The position numbers and the translations under genes were made by a program. From assembly GCF_009797025.1 (NCBI RefSeq), contig NZ_CP047027.1, positions 1,798,001 to 1,862,000 on the forward strand: 64,000 nucleotides of DNA. The letters run 5' to 3'. Shown one piece after another: positions 1 through 10,463 of this stretch (positions are counted from its first letter, which is position 1; every line of letters starts with the position of its first letter). The DNA comes from Cellulophaga sp. L1A9 (GTDB lineage Bacteria > Bacteroidota > Bacteroidia > Flavobacteriales > Flavobacteriaceae). The notes under the pieces are model-generated. The model searched no databases. It had not been told where the DNA came from and was given only the letters and a program-made list of their open reading frames with translations.

Positions 1-232
1 AGATTCCTTTTACATAGTCCTCTGGGCTTAAGCCCCCCAATTCTTCTTCAGAAATAGTTTCAGAATTTCCTCCAGAGGAAATAGATACTGTACCATCACC
101 ATTATCACAAGCTGTTATAGGAACTCCTATAAGCTCGCAACTTTCGCAGATGCCTTTATCATCATTATCTTTAGAGCAAGAAAAAAATAAAACACTTCCT
201 ATTAGTGCGGCAAATAAAATTGATTTTTTCAT
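1..232 (-). CDS. Small lipoprotein, partial (3' end outside window)
   Basis: Reading the reverse strand from ATG at 232 gives MKKSILFAALIGSVLFFSC, a classic Bacteroidota lipoprotein signal peptide with an FFSC lipobox, followed by a Lys/Asp-rich sorting region (SKDNDDKG). The mature part has a CESC pair and a CDNGDG motif and stays open to the window edge, so at least 77 residues are present. The protein is probably exported and lipid-anchored. Its function is unknown. Confidence 0.75.
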   Translation of the reverse strand, partial: MKKSILFAALIGSVLFFSCSKDNDDKGICESCELIGVPITACDNGDGTVSISSGGNSETISEEELGGLSPEDYVKGI

Positions 233-449
233 AAAATTAATAGTTTTTGGTTTCGGTTATTTAATTCATAACAGGTTATTTTCGCTGTTATTGCAGGTTT
301 CTCCCAAAAAATTGATTTTTTTATCATTTTGGTTCAAATCAAATTCTACTTAAAAAGAGGCTAATCTATCTTTTTTTAGAAAATTTTAAGATTTGGTATA
401 CTATTTGAGTCTTTTTTACGTTAGAAAATAGAACCTGATGTGGATTTTC

Positions 450-1244
450 ATGAAAAAGCTAAACTTATTTAAACGTTCCGTTTTTGCACTTATTGCAGTT
501 TTTGGGCTGGCCTTAAATAGTTGCTCTACAGATAGTAACAGTTCTGAGGACATAGAAATTTCTGAATTTGAAGTTCAAAAAGTACTCGCCATAGATGATT
601 ATACAGGTATCATCGATAATGCCATTACAGAAGCTTTTATTAGCAAAGAGAACACCGGAAAAAGATTTTTAACTCAAAAAGATAGTGACTGTTATAGTAC
701 AACCTATGCAGATTCTGGCTTTACAATGACATTTAATAATTGCACCTTCAACGAAACCGATAAGGTAAATGGCCTCTTGGCTGTAACCTACGCTATAAAT
801 GAAACCAGTAGTACGTTTACGGCAACCTATAGTGATTTTTACGTAGGAACCATACGATTAGACGGCACAAGAACATTTACCATAAGCACTACAGCCGAGG
901 AAAACGAAATAAATTTTACAGTAACTTCCGATATGGTAATTACACTAGAAGATGGTGAACTGATTACAGAAGCTGGTACTAAAACAGAAAGCATAATTTT
1001 TGCGGATGACAACATCGTAGTTGCAGTTACTGGCACTTGGGCGTTAGTAGAAAACGGAGATACATATATGGTAACCGTTACTGAAAAATTAACCAAATTA
1101 TTAGATTGTGAGTATTTCTCTGATGGATTATTTACATTATCTAAAAATGGTATTGACGTTATTGTAGCTATGGGTGATGGCACATGTGATAACAAAGCCA
1201 ACATCATTTACCCGAACGGAACTACTGAAGAAGTTACACTCTAA
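450..1244 (+). CDS. Hypothetical lipoprotein
   Basis: Predicted lipoprotein of 264 residues. ATG at 450 is preferred because it begins MKKLNLFKRS, a normal signal peptide n-region, followed by a hydrophobic segment and an ALNSC lipobox. The in-frame ATG at 438 would add only MWIF. The mature domain is Thr/Ser/Asp-rich and looks beta-sheet-like, with two nearby Cys (DCYST and NNCTF) and two more near the C-terminus (LLDC, GTCD), suggesting disulfides. No family is recognised. The gene ends just before a strong terminator shared with the convergent antiporter gene. Confidence 0.8.
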   Translation: MKKLNLFKRSVFALIAVFGLALNSCSTDSNSSEDIEISEFEVQKVLAIDDYTGIIDNAITEAFISKENTGKRFLTQKDSDCYSTTYADSGFTMTFNNCTFNETDKVNGLLAVTYAINETSSTFTATYSDFYVGTIRLDGTRTFTISTTAEENEINFTVTSDMVITLEDGELITEAGTKTESIIFADDNIVVAVTGTWALVENGDTYMVTVTEKLTKLLDCEYFSDGLFTLSKNGIDVIVAMGDGTCDNKANIIYPNGTTEEVTL

Positions 1245-1263
1245 TACTCCTACAACACTATTT

Positions 1264-1300
1264 AAAAAGCCCTTTGTACATTTCATACAAAGGGCTTTTT
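1264..1300. terminator. Bidirectional intrinsic terminator
   Basis: A perfect 15-bp stem (1264-1278 pairs with 1286-1300) has a 7-nt loop, an A-tract on one side and a T-tract on the other. It lies between two convergent genes and can terminate both. Confidence 0.9.
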
Positions 1301-1318
1301 AATATGTTTAAATTTTAG

Positions 1319-3154
1319 TTAGGCTTCTTGGTCGTCTTCAAAACGTTTTCCTACATACACCAATTTAAATTTTTCAGTAATATCTTCAAACTGCTCGCTA
1401 AAAGAGGATATAATCTTTAAATCTCCATCTGGTGTTTTCAAAAATACAGGAATGATATTAGGGTCTGCTTTTGTAATTTCGATTAAACTATTATAATGCT
1501 CCGTAGATTTCAGCGCAATTTCATGAATAGCAGGGTATTGTCTAATGGCCTCTGTTAGCTTGATAAAATCATCCGTATGTGAAAATAGCCCTTCTTTAGG
1601 GTTATTGTCAGGATTCCCCATTTCATCATCAGTAACCAATCTAAACGCACCATTCTCACCAAAATGCTTTGTAAACTTATTTATAGCATATTTATTAATG
1701 TCAGAATTTCCTGTTAGTGCCATTAAGTATCCAACATCATTTAACTCAATATTATCGCTTAAGGTATCTGAATAAATATTAGCAGCGATAGCTTCAAGTC
1801 CCATTTTTTTAGCCTTATCTACATTTGTTTGGTTGTTGTCAATAAGGACGACATGTCTATTATTCTTTTGTAAATAACTGCCAATAATTCTTGATACTTT
1901 TGATGCTCCGATAATTAGAATACCATTAGATTTTTTCAAAAAGACTCCTACCAATTTAGCAAAAAACCTGGCAGTTGTTGCATTTAAAATCACGGTTCCT
2001 AAAACAATCATAAAAACCAAAGGGGTAATGTATTCTGCACCCGCTTCTCCCTTAGCCAATAATTTAGATCCAAATAAAGAGGCAATTCCTGCGGCAACAA
2101 TACCTCTAGGGCCTACCCAGCTAATGAATAATTTTTCATTGAACTTTAGCGTAGAACCTTGAGTACTTAAGAAAACTCCTAAAGGCCTAATAACAAAAAC
2201 AATTACGGCAAAAAGTGCTGCTGTTTTCCAATTATAGATAAGCGCTAGGTCACTAATGTTAATATTAGCCGCCAATAATATGAATAAAATTGAAATTAAT
2301 AAAACACTTAGTGACTCCTTAAAGTAGAGCAACTCTTTAAGGTTTGGTAAGTTGATATTTCCTAACACCATACCCATGACAACAACAGCTAAAAGTCCTG
2401 ACTCATGTGCAAACACATCAGACATAACAAAAACCATTAAGACCAAAGAAAGAGAAACTACATTGAGTAAGTAATGTGGAATAAAATTTTTCTTTATAGC
2501 AAAAGTAAGTGCATGCGCAAATGTGAAACCAAAGGTTGTACCAAAAAGTAAAATTTTACCAAACTCAACCAATGCTGTCTGGGTATAAGCCTGCCCTTCT
2601 CCTACACTTATAAATTCAAATACTAAAACGGCAGCTAATGCTCCTATAGGATCAATTAAAATACCTTCCCATTTCAGTACTGTAGAAACATCTTTCTTTA
2701 AGGGAATATTACGTAATATGGGTGTAATTACGGTTGGTCCCGTAACAATGATTAAAGCAGAAAACAAAAAGGATATTTGCCAGTTTAAACCAAAAATGTA
2801 ATAAGCAGCCAGTCCCGCTCCAAAAAACGTAACCAAACTCCCAATCGTGATTAATTTAGTAATTACAGGACCTACATTTTTTATTTCATTTCTTTTAAGG
2901 GTCAAGCCCCCTTCAAATAAAATAATACTAATGGCTAAAGAAACAAAGTAGTACAAACTATCTCCTGGAAACAATCCTTTTTCGCCATTCCAGATCGGTT
3001 CTATTAATTTCTGTCCGTTTTCCGTATAAAAAGTAGATATTGGTCCAACTAATAAACCTATTAATATAAGAGGCAATATAGCAGGGAGTTTAAGTCTCCA
3101 AGCAACCCATTGTGCTAATATCCCCAGAACAATAATTCCAGCAAGTTCTACCAT
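1319..3154 (-). CDS. CPA1-type cation/proton antiporter with TrkA-N domain
   Basis: Inner-membrane monovalent cation/proton antiporter of 611 residues. The first ~400 residues form about 12 hydrophobic segments with CPA-family signatures: GPTVITPIL near residue 140 and WVGPRGIVAAGIASLF near residue 345. Residues ~410-530 form a Rossmann TrkA-N/RCK-type regulatory domain (LIIGASKVSRIIG, then VVLIDNNQ), as in NhaP- or KefC-like transporters gated by nucleotides. The last ~80 residues resemble an extra regulatory tail. It is transcribed away from the universal stress protein gene, with a 199-bp divergent intergenic region. The exact ion (Na+ or K+) cannot be assigned. Confidence 0.88.
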   Translation of the reverse strand: MVELAGIIVLGILAQWVAWRLKLPAILPLILIGLLVGPISTFYTENGQKLIEPIWNGEKGLFPGDSLYYFVSLAISIILFEGGLTLKRNEIKNVGPVITKLITIGSLVTFFGAGLAAYYIFGLNWQISFLFSALIIVTGPTVITPILRNIPLKKDVSTVLKWEGILIDPIGALAAVLVFEFISVGEGQAYTQTALVEFGKILLFGTTFGFTFAHALTFAIKKNFIPHYLLNVVSLSLVLMVFVMSDVFAHESGLLAVVVMGMVLGNINLPNLKELLYFKESLSVLLISILFILLAANINISDLALIYNWKTAALFAVIVFVIRPLGVFLSTQGSTLKFNEKLFISWVGPRGIVAAGIASLFGSKLLAKGEAGAEYITPLVFMIVLGTVILNATTARFFAKLVGVFLKKSNGILIIGASKVSRIIGSYLQKNNRHVVLIDNNQTNVDKAKKMGLEAIAANIYSDTLSDNIELNDVGYLMALTGNSDINKYAINKFTKHFGENGAFRLVTDDEMGNPDNNPKEGLFSHTDDFIKLTEAIRQYPAIHEIALKSTEHYNSLIEITKADPNIIPVFLKTPDGDLKIISSFSEQFEDITEKFKLVYVGKRFEDDQEA

Positions 3155-3353
3155 TCTTATTTTTATGGGAAAAATACTGCTTTTATTTGAAAATTAAGAA
3201 TCGAACATTAATAAATACTGTTCTTAGAAATGAAATAAATACCCTTTAAACATCCAATTCTAATGATAAAAATTCATTTTTAAGGCTTTCAAATTATTAT
3301 CCTAAATAACATATCAGTATTATTGTATTGAATTACAAGGCTAAGCATTCGTT

Positions 3354-4217
3354 ATGAAAGAAAAAATACATCCATTTAAGACCCTATTATTTGGATTTGC
3401 TTTTTCACCAAAACTTAGAATAAATATTATTGAAACAACACGAATTGCGGCGTTTTTCAAATCGAAATTAATTTTACTTCATGTTGGCGAAAAGACTGAT
3501 GAAAAGTTAGGAAAAATAACTGCTATTTTAAACGAACTCTCTTTAGATAATTTAACTATCGAAATTCAATGGATTCCAGGAGACCCTATCAAAGTTATTT
3601 TAGAATCCTGCAAAACTTCTAAAATAGACTTGCTTATTCTTGGGGCTTTACAACATGAAAATGCATATCAATTTTATGTAGGTTCTATTGCGCGGAAATT
3701 AACGCGTAAAGTATGCTGTTCTGTTTTACTATTGATAAAACCCTCGGAAGAAAGAGTGTCTTGTAAAAATATTGTGGTGAATGGGTTAGATGCTCCAGAT
3801 ACTCCATTGGCAATAGAAGATTCTTTTTATGTTGCCAACGCACTTGGTGCACAACAAATTACTATTGTTGAAGAGATTTTACAACGAGAAATTCATGTGA
3901 AAGTAGAGGATGATAAGTCGCTTAAAAAAGCGAATATTATGAAAGAAAGATTAAAGCATAGAGAAGACTCTAGAGTGCGTAAAATTATTAGTGACCAATG
4001 TGCCACTTACACCAAAAACATAAAAGTAAAAACACAAGATATCTTCGGGGAAAAAGGGTATTCCATTGGTCATTATGCAGAAGTAGTTCGGGCCGATTTA
4101 TTGGTGATGAATGCGCCTAAAAAAACACGTTTCATAGACCGTTTATTTACGCATGATATTGAATATATTTTATCTGACCTTCCTACAGATTTATTAATAA
4201 TAAGGAGACCAAATTGA
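3354..4217 (+). CDS. Universal stress protein (tandem USP domains)
   Basis: Cytoplasmic UspA-superfamily protein of 287 residues with two alpha/beta USP halves. The first half (residues ~7-130) has the hydrophobic strand KTLLFGF and the LLILGAL...VGSIARKL segment typical of the nucleotide-binding loop. The second half (~140-285) ends with LLVMNAP...DLLIIRRP. Its stop codon overlaps the TTG start of the downstream SulP transporter (TTGA), so the two are translationally coupled. USP genes next to anion or cation transporters are common in Bacteroidota, and a role in regulating the transporter is an inference from context. Confidence 0.88.
   Translation: MKEKIHPFKTLLFGFAFSPKLRINIIETTRIAAFFKSKLILLHVGEKTDEKLGKITAILNELSLDNLTIEIQWIPGDPIKVILESCKTSKIDLLILGALQHENAYQFYVGSIARKLTRKVCCSVLLLIKPSEERVSCKNIVVNGLDAPDTPLAIEDSFYVANALGAQQITIVEEILQREIHVKVEDDKSLKKANIMKERLKHREDSRVRKIISDQCATYTKNIKVKTQDIFGEKGYSIGHYAEVVRADLLVMNAPKKTRFIDRLFTHDIEYILSDLPTDLLIIRRPN
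4202..4207 (+). promoter_or_regulatory. Shine-Dalgarno site for the SulP gene
   Basis: AAGGAG lies 6 nt before the TTG at 4214. Such a canonical site is unusual in this phylum, where Shine-Dalgarno use is low, and it supports TTG as the real start of the coupled gene. Confidence 0.65.
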
Positions 4218-6421
4218 GACAAAAACAAAAAAAATCTGCCTTATTTATAAAAGACCTCCCTAAAAATATCTTTGCCGGGTTTGTCGTGTCTTTAATAGCC
4301 CTTCCTTTAGGATTAGGATTAGCTATTGCAAGTGAGGCTCCACCAATTTCAGGTATTATTGCAGCCGTAGTTGGTGGTATTGTCGTTTCTATTCTAGGAG
4401 GTTCAAACGTGACCATCACAGGGCCAGGAAACGGATTGGTCATTGTTGTACTAGGCGCTATAACCACCTTAGGAGGCGGAGATATGTACCAAGGGTATTT
4501 ATATACTTTAGCAGCAATAGTCATTTCTGGGGCATTCCTTATGCTTCTAGGCTTTTTAAAAATGGGGCGATTAGCCGATTTTTTCCCTGCTTCCGCTATT
4601 GAAGGTATGCTAGCAGCAATAGGTATAGGAATATTATCCAAACAGTTTCATATTATGATTGGTCATAACAATGAACATGGTAGTATCATTTCCTTATTAC
4701 TACAAATTCCTGAAGGCTTAATTCGCCTTTTTACAGAAGGTACACAGAGTCAGTTATTCGCTGCTGCAATAGGACTTATAAGTCTTTGTATTATGATTTT
4801 TTATTCGAAAATTAGAAATAAATACTTTCAATTAATTTCTGCACCCATGTGGATTTTGATCCTCACCATAGGATTGAGTTATCTGTACAAAGGGATGGAT
4901 ATCCCCTATCCTATGGATGCTAAGTTTTTAGTAAATATACCCGATAATGTTTTTAGCTCTTTGGCTTTTCCTGATTTCTCATTAGTCTATTCTAAGAAAT
5001 TCATTGCAGTAGTCTTTGCGCTTACGTTCATTTCTAGTATTGAATCTTTATTGAGTATTAAAGCCGTAGATAAATTAGACCCACAAGCAAGACGATCAAA
5101 CGTAAATAAAGATTTAAAAGCCTTAGGCTTGGCGACTACCATTAGTGGTTTTTTAGGCGGACTTAATGTAGTTACTGTTATTGCTCGAAGCTCTGTAAAT
5201 GTTAACAACAAGGCTTCTAATCGTTCGGCAAACTTATTTCATGCCTTATTTCTAGTATTGTTTATTGTCTTATTTCAAGAGCAATTGCGCAGTATTCCTT
5301 TAGCTGCACTAGCAGCAATATTAGTATTTACAGGATATAAACTAGCTACCCCGAAAAACTTTAAGAAAATAGCGAAGATTGGTAAAGAGCAAATATTAAT
5401 ATTCTTAGCCACCTTACTTACTACACTATTTACTAATTTAATGACTGGGATTAGCGTTGGTATTTTAATAACACTTTTAATACACATCATTATAAATCAA
5501 AGTTTTGGCTTGTTTTTTAAACATTTGTTCAAGCCAAATATTCTTATGTTTAAGGAGCTAGATGGTGGCACCTATTATGTAAGCATCAAGTATTTCTGCA
5601 GTTTTATTAATTTTTATAAATTAAAAAATAAGCTCGATGTAATTCCTGAAAATGAACATGTAATCTTAGATTTTTCTATGTGCAGTTTTGTGGATCATAC
5701 GTCTTTTGAAGGCGTAGAAAACTATGTACAAACTTTCTTTAAAAAAGGCGGTAGTATAGAATTAATCGGATTAGATAAGCATGAGGCCGATTCCAAACAT
5801 CCTTTTGCTATTCGGAAAATCTTACCACTAAAAGCCCTTAAGCCTATTGAAAATTATTTCACTAAACGACAAAAAAATATTGAATTAACTGCGGATAAAT
5901 TAGGCTGGGAATATATTCCTAAAAAAAGCAGGAATGTAGATTTTTTGTCTGATTTTATATTTTTTAGAACTAAAGAAATCAATTTCTTATATAATAAGTT
6001 ATTCGAAAAAGAAAAAAGAAAAAGCGTCTTTGATGTAGAGTTTACCGAAGGAGCCTTTATCGCAAAAGAGATTGTTAAAACAACAGTCCTTTACATAAAA
6101 CTAGATCAAACTATTCCAGTTTTTACTTTAGATAAAGAAGGCTTATTAGAAATGCTTTATAAAATAGCAGGCTTAAAGGATATCAATATTGAGAACAGGC
6201 CCGATTTTAATAAACGTTTTTATCTTAAAGGTGAAAATGAAACGGAGATCAAGAGCATCTTTACCAATGAATTGATTCTATTTTTTGAAAGTAACCCTTA
6301 TTATCATGTAGAATCTAACGGAACTGCTTTGTTAATATTTAAAAAAGAGCGACTATTAAGTGTTCAAGAAGTCAAAGCAATGATCTATTTTGGCGAACAA
6401 TTACATACTTTATTGAAATAA
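4214..6421 (+). CDS. SulP-family anion transporter with STAS domain
   Basis: Predicted inner-membrane anion transporter of the SLC26/SulP family, 735 residues. Residues ~10-430 contain 10-12 hydrophobic segments with family signatures (GFVVSLIALPLGLGLAIAS near the start, VTITGPGNGL, and the STAS-proximal LAALAAILVFTGYKL). Residues ~440-545 form a STAS domain (VILDFSMCSFVDH). A further ~190-residue C-terminal extension is not recognised. Substrate could be bicarbonate or sulfate and is not determined. TTG is taken as start because of the SD site at 4202 and the TTGA overlap with the USP gene. Confidence 0.87.
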   Translation: MRQKQKKSALFIKDLPKNIFAGFVVSLIALPLGLGLAIASEAPPISGIIAAVVGGIVVSILGGSNVTITGPGNGLVIVVLGAITTLGGGDMYQGYLYTLAAIVISGAFLMLLGFLKMGRLADFFPASAIEGMLAAIGIGILSKQFHIMIGHNNEHGSIISLLLQIPEGLIRLFTEGTQSQLFAAAIGLISLCIMIFYSKIRNKYFQLISAPMWILILTIGLSYLYKGMDIPYPMDAKFLVNIPDNVFSSLAFPDFSLVYSKKFIAVVFALTFISSIESLLSIKAVDKLDPQARRSNVNKDLKALGLATTISGFLGGLNVVTVIARSSVNVNNKASNRSANLFHALFLVLFIVLFQEQLRSIPLAALAAILVFTGYKLATPKNFKKIAKIGKEQILIFLATLLTTLFTNLMTGISVGILITLLIHIIINQSFGLFFKHLFKPNILMFKELDGGTYYVSIKYFCSFINFYKLKNKLDVIPENEHVILDFSMCSFVDHTSFEGVENYVQTFFKKGGSIELIGLDKHEADSKHPFAIRKILPLKALKPIENYFTKRQKNIELTADKLGWEYIPKKSRNVDFLSDFIFFRTKEINFLYNKLFEKEKRKSVFDVEFTEGAFIAKEIVKTTVLYIKLDQTIPVFTLDKEGLLEMLYKIAGLKDINIENRPDFNKRFYLKGENETEIKSIFTNELILFFESNPYYHVESNGTALLIFKKERLLSVQEVKAMIYFGEQLHTLLK

Positions 6422-6598
6422 TACTCCGTATTTTCTCATTTAATAGCGAAATACAGATAAATAAATACGGTTTCTTTTGTAGGAATTATCCTTTTTTGTA
6501 CTTTACAGTTGTCTCCCCCGATAAAAATTGCAAATTTCATGAAGTAAAGCAATGCGGGGTAGCTAAAACCAAGTATTCAATTAAATACCGACCACATA

Positions 6599-9500
6599 AT
6601 GAAACCAGAAAAGATATTTGGGCTTTTTAAAAGCCCTCTTTCATTTGGTCTAACCGTATTTGCGATCACATTAGTTTTAACGCAATATCTTAGCTACCAA
6701 CGCTATTTATTATTAGAGACTACTAGTCAAAAAAAATTAGTTACAGAAGCTAATTGGGTTGAGCATGAAATTCATAAAACACTAGATCAAGGATATTCAA
6801 CAACGCAGACGCTCGCCTTTATTGTAGAGCACTATGGTGTACCGAGAAATTTCGATTCAATTTCAAAATTATTAATTGCTACCAATAAAGAAGTCAGTGC
6901 TTTAGAAATCGTAAATAAAGAAGGCTTTATCACTCATGTATTTCCTTTGGAAGGTAATGATGTGTTAGGATTTAATATTTTAAAAGATTCATTAGGTAAA
7001 ATCGGTGCTTTTAAAACAATTAAAAGAGGAGATTATTTTGTTACAGGTCCTATCTATCTAAAACAAGGAGGTGCAGGTTTCGTAGGTAGGACCCCTATTT
7101 TTAAAAACAATGAATTTGAAGGTTTTACTTCTGCGATCATACCGCTTAAAAAAGCTTTAAGTGCTGCAAAATTAAACAATAAGGAAAATCCTTTCTTATA
7201 CAGACTCACCAAGCTAAATCCGGATAACACTGAAGAAGTATACTTTTCTACCTATGATAATGTTACTACAAACTCTTTTTCATCAACAGTAGAAATGCCA
7301 AATGGAGAATGGAAATTGTATGTATATGCCAAAGAAAATACTCCAATATTTGGTATCCTTTTATTCTGCTTTATTGGGGTATTTATTGCACTGCTAGCGG
7401 GTATTATAGCGTGGTATCTATTAAAGCAACCTAAGCGTTTAGACCGCTTGGTTCATGAAAAAAATTCACAACTCGTTGAAAGCGAAGAAAAATACAGAAA
7501 CTTAGTAGAACAAGCTTCAGATGGTATCATATTAGGAGATAAGCTTGGAAACCTAGTAGAAGTTAATGTTAAAGCTTGTCAGTTATTTGGGTATTCAAAA
7601 ACAGAACTTTTAAAACTGAACATCTCAGAATTGGTAAGTCTAGATCAGGTAAGTGAAATACCTAATAGAATTCATAAACTGCTTGAAGAGAATTCCTTGA
7701 TTTCTCAGCGTAAATTAAAAAGAAAAGACGGTTCTGAATTTTATGGAGAAATTAGTGCTAATATCCTCCCAAATGGACTAATTCAGGGTATTGTACGTGA
7801 TGTTACCGAACGTATAACCCTAGAGCTTACCGCTAAAAAGAATGCCGAAAAAGTAAAAGAAAGTGAGGAAAAATATAGAACTGCAATAGAAGAAGCATCT
7901 GATGGTATTTTTGTGTTGGATGAACATTTCAATTTTATAGAAATCAACATTCAATTTTGTAATTTTTTTAGAAGTCCAAAAGAAACATTTATCGGGAAAA
8001 ATATTAAATATATTATAGCCCCTGATGAGTTAGCAAAAAAACCCTTAAAATTCAAAGAAGTAAGCGAAGGAGAAATCATACGTACGTTAAGAAAAATGAT
8101 CCGAGCAGATGGTTCCACATTCGTGGCACAAGCAAGTGTAAAACAGATGCCTAATAATCATTATCAAGGCATTATTCAAGATGTTACAGTTCGGGAAGAA
8201 ACGGCCCTCATACTCCGTAATACTACGCTTAAGTACAGAGAGCTTACCGAACGTATTTCTGATGGATTTGTGGCATTGGATAAAGATTGGAATTTTAATT
8301 ACGTAAATGCCAAAGCATGCGAAGTAATTGGCAAATCATATGCTGATTTAATTGGAACCAGTGCTTGGAATGCGCTCCCATTTTTTAAGGAAACAAATGC
8401 CTATAAAGTACTTTTAGAAGCGATGCAAACGCAGGAATATAAATACATTAGTCAATATAGAAAAGATTTTGACAAATGGTATGAATATAGAATGTACCCT
8501 TCCTCAGAAGGAATTTCAGTTTATTTTAAAGACATCACAGAAATAAAAAAAGCAGAAGAAGAAATATTGCGCACCAAAGCTAAAATAGAGTCTGCCATAC
8601 GTATTGGAAAAATAGGCTATTGGAGTTGGGACTATAAAAATGAAATCATTGATTGGTCTGAACAGATGTATAAAATATTTGATGTAGACCCCAATACCCC
8701 ATTAACCTATAAGATGATTCAATCAAGAATACATCCTGACGATATAAAGAAGCAAGGAGATTTAATAGATCTATTTATTTCTAATAACAAAGACAATATT
8801 AGATATACCCACAGAATTATACACAGGGACAAAACTGTATACACTTTATTAGTAGAAACAGAAATTGAAAAAAACGATCTAAATGAAGTTATAAAACTAC
8901 ATGGAACTATAATAGATATAACAGAAACGATAAAGGTTAAAGAAGAATTAAAAGAGAGTCAAGAAAAATTTTATAAATCATTCCATACTAACTTAGTGGG
9001 GAAAGTAATTGTTGATGAAAATAGAACAATCCTTGAAGCCAACGAAACTATTGCAAAATTACTGGAAACAACAAGAGAAAATTTAATAGGAAAAACACTT
9101 CTTGATGCAGATGTGCTTGATTTTGATCTCCACGAACAATCCGACCACAGACAAGTACTATGGAAGAAATTAATGCGTGACGGCATCATCCGAGACGAAG
9201 AAATTATTTATAGCTTAAAAAGTGGAAAAAAAATTCCGGCTTTACTTTCTATTGAGCCCCTAGAATTAAATAATAAAGTAAATTATCTGGTAAGCGCCAT
9301 TGACAATACCAAAAGAAAAGAAGCAGAGCATTTGCTTAGCAAACAAAATTTTGAGCTTTCTAAAACAAATGCAGAATTAGACCGGTTTGTGTATAGCGCT
9401 TCTCATGAGTTGCGAGCACCTCTAGCATCCCTTATGGGACTTATAGACATTATTTTAAATGAAGATCATGACGAGGATCTTAGCTTTAAATTAGAAATGA

Positions 9501-10087
9501 TGCAGCAATCGGTTCGGAGATTAGATGACTTTATTAAAGATATTGTACTGTATTCACAAAATAAACATTTAGAAATAGCTATGGAAGCTATAAACTTCAA
9601 GGAATTAATTAATGAGTCTCTTGAAGGGCTATGGTTTTTAGAAAATAGAAAACATATTGAACTTGAGATTAACATAAACGAAGCACAAAACTTCTATTCC
9701 GATAAAAAACGAATTTCAATTATATTCAATAACCTTATTTCTAATGCTATTAAATACCATAATATTAACGCCAAAGACCCAAACATCACAATAACCGTAA
9801 ACACTTCAGAAGATGAAGTAGTTATAGAAATAGCGGACAATGGAATAGGTATTCCTGAAGCACATTTAGATAAAATTTTCCAAATGTTTTACAGGGTATC
9901 TTCAAAAGTCATGGGTACGGGAATAGGATTGTTCGTAATAAAAGAGGTTATTACAAAATTAAATGGCACAATAAACGTTAAATCAAAATTAAACATGGGT
10001 ACTAAATTTGTAATTTCGCTCCCAAATCAAACTAAAAAAGTAACACAGCATGAAGTTCAAACAAATCTTGTTAATAGACGATTCTGA
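6599..10087 (+). CDS. Multi-PAS sensor histidine kinase
   Basis: Membrane-bound sensor kinase of 1162 residues. A first membrane segment (~14-33) and a second (~250-273) enclose a ~215-residue extracytoplasmic sensor region, possibly CHASE/Cache-like. The cytoplasmic part has four to five consecutive PAS/PAC modules (about 290-410, 420-535, 540-655, 670-785 and 790-910). A HisKA domain follows with phospho-acceptor His936 (SASHELRAPL), then HATPase_c with N box NNLISNAIKYH, G1 box DNGIGIP and G2 box GTGIGL. Its 3' end overlaps the response regulator gene by 38 bp, so they form a translationally coupled pair. The signal is unknown. Confidence 0.9.
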   Translation: MKPEKIFGLFKSPLSFGLTVFAITLVLTQYLSYQRYLLLETTSQKKLVTEANWVEHEIHKTLDQGYSTTQTLAFIVEHYGVPRNFDSISKLLIATNKEVSALEIVNKEGFITHVFPLEGNDVLGFNILKDSLGKIGAFKTIKRGDYFVTGPIYLKQGGAGFVGRTPIFKNNEFEGFTSAIIPLKKALSAAKLNNKENPFLYRLTKLNPDNTEEVYFSTYDNVTTNSFSSTVEMPNGEWKLYVYAKENTPIFGILLFCFIGVFIALLAGIIAWYLLKQPKRLDRLVHEKNSQLVESEEKYRNLVEQASDGIILGDKLGNLVEVNVKACQLFGYSKTELLKLNISELVSLDQVSEIPNRIHKLLEENSLISQRKLKRKDGSEFYGEISANILPNGLIQGIVRDVTERITLELTAKKNAEKVKESEEKYRTAIEEASDGIFVLDEHFNFIEINIQFCNFFRSPKETFIGKNIKYIIAPDELAKKPLKFKEVSEGEIIRTLRKMIRADGSTFVAQASVKQMPNNHYQGIIQDVTVREETALILRNTTLKYRELTERISDGFVALDKDWNFNYVNAKACEVIGKSYADLIGTSAWNALPFFKETNAYKVLLEAMQTQEYKYISQYRKDFDKWYEYRMYPSSEGISVYFKDITEIKKAEEEILRTKAKIESAIRIGKIGYWSWDYKNEIIDWSEQMYKIFDVDPNTPLTYKMIQSRIHPDDIKKQGDLIDLFISNNKDNIRYTHRIIHRDKTVYTLLVETEIEKNDLNEVIKLHGTIIDITETIKVKEELKESQEKFYKSFHTNLVGKVIVDENRTILEANETIAKLLETTRENLIGKTLLDADVLDFDLHEQSDHRQVLWKKLMRDGIIRDEEIIYSLKSGKKIPALLSIEPLELNNKVNYLVSAIDNTKRKEAEHLLSKQNFELSKTNAELDRFVYSASHELRAPLASLMGLIDIILNEDHDEDLSFKLEMMQQSVRRLDDFIKDIVLYSQNKHLEIAMEAINFKELINESLEGLWFLENRKHIELEININEAQNFYSDKKRISIIFNNLISNAIKYHNINAKDPNITITVNTSEDEVVIEIADNGIGIPEAHLDKIFQMFYRVSSKVMGTGIGLFVIKEVITKLNGTINVKSKLNMGTKFVISLPNQTKKVTQHEVQTNLVNRRF

Positions 10088-10439
10088 CATTGACAACTTT
10101 ATAAATAAATCTGTTTTAACGAAAGCTAACGTTGCTGAAAGTATTATTACCGAAACCTCGCCTGTAGCAGCGTTGAATTACTTGCGTGAGCTTGCTAGTG
10201 CACCAGATAAATTTCCGGATATTATATTTTTAGATATTAGAATGCCAGAGATGAATGGTTTTGAGTTTCTTGAAAAATGTCATTTACTACCCGAAAACAT
10301 CAAAGATAGATGTACCATTTATATGCTAAGTTCTTCTATAGACCCTAAAGATGCGGAGAGAGCAAAACAATATTCTGTTGTTAAAAAACACATCACAAAG
10401 CCTTTAACACTTGACCAAATAAAAATACTTCTAAAATAA
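10050..10439 (+). CDS. Single-domain response regulator (CheY-like receiver)
   Basis: Cytoplasmic receiver of 129 residues with no output domain. The acidic pocket (D10, D11), phospho-acceptor D62 (FLDIRMPEMNG), Ser/Thr switch region (YMLSSS) and conserved Lys117 (TKPLT) are all visible. It starts inside the end of the histidine kinase gene, so the kinase is its likely phosphodonor. Lacking a DNA-binding domain, it probably works by protein-protein contact or as part of a phosphorelay. Confidence 0.92.
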   Translation: MKFKQILLIDDSDIDNFINKSVLTKANVAESIITETSPVAALNYLRELASAPDKFPDIIFLDIRMPEMNGFEFLEKCHLLPENIKDRCTIYMLSSSIDPKDAERAKQYSVVKKHITKPLTLDQIKILLK

Positions 10440-10463
10440 TTTTTAAAATACTTCTTTAATAAT

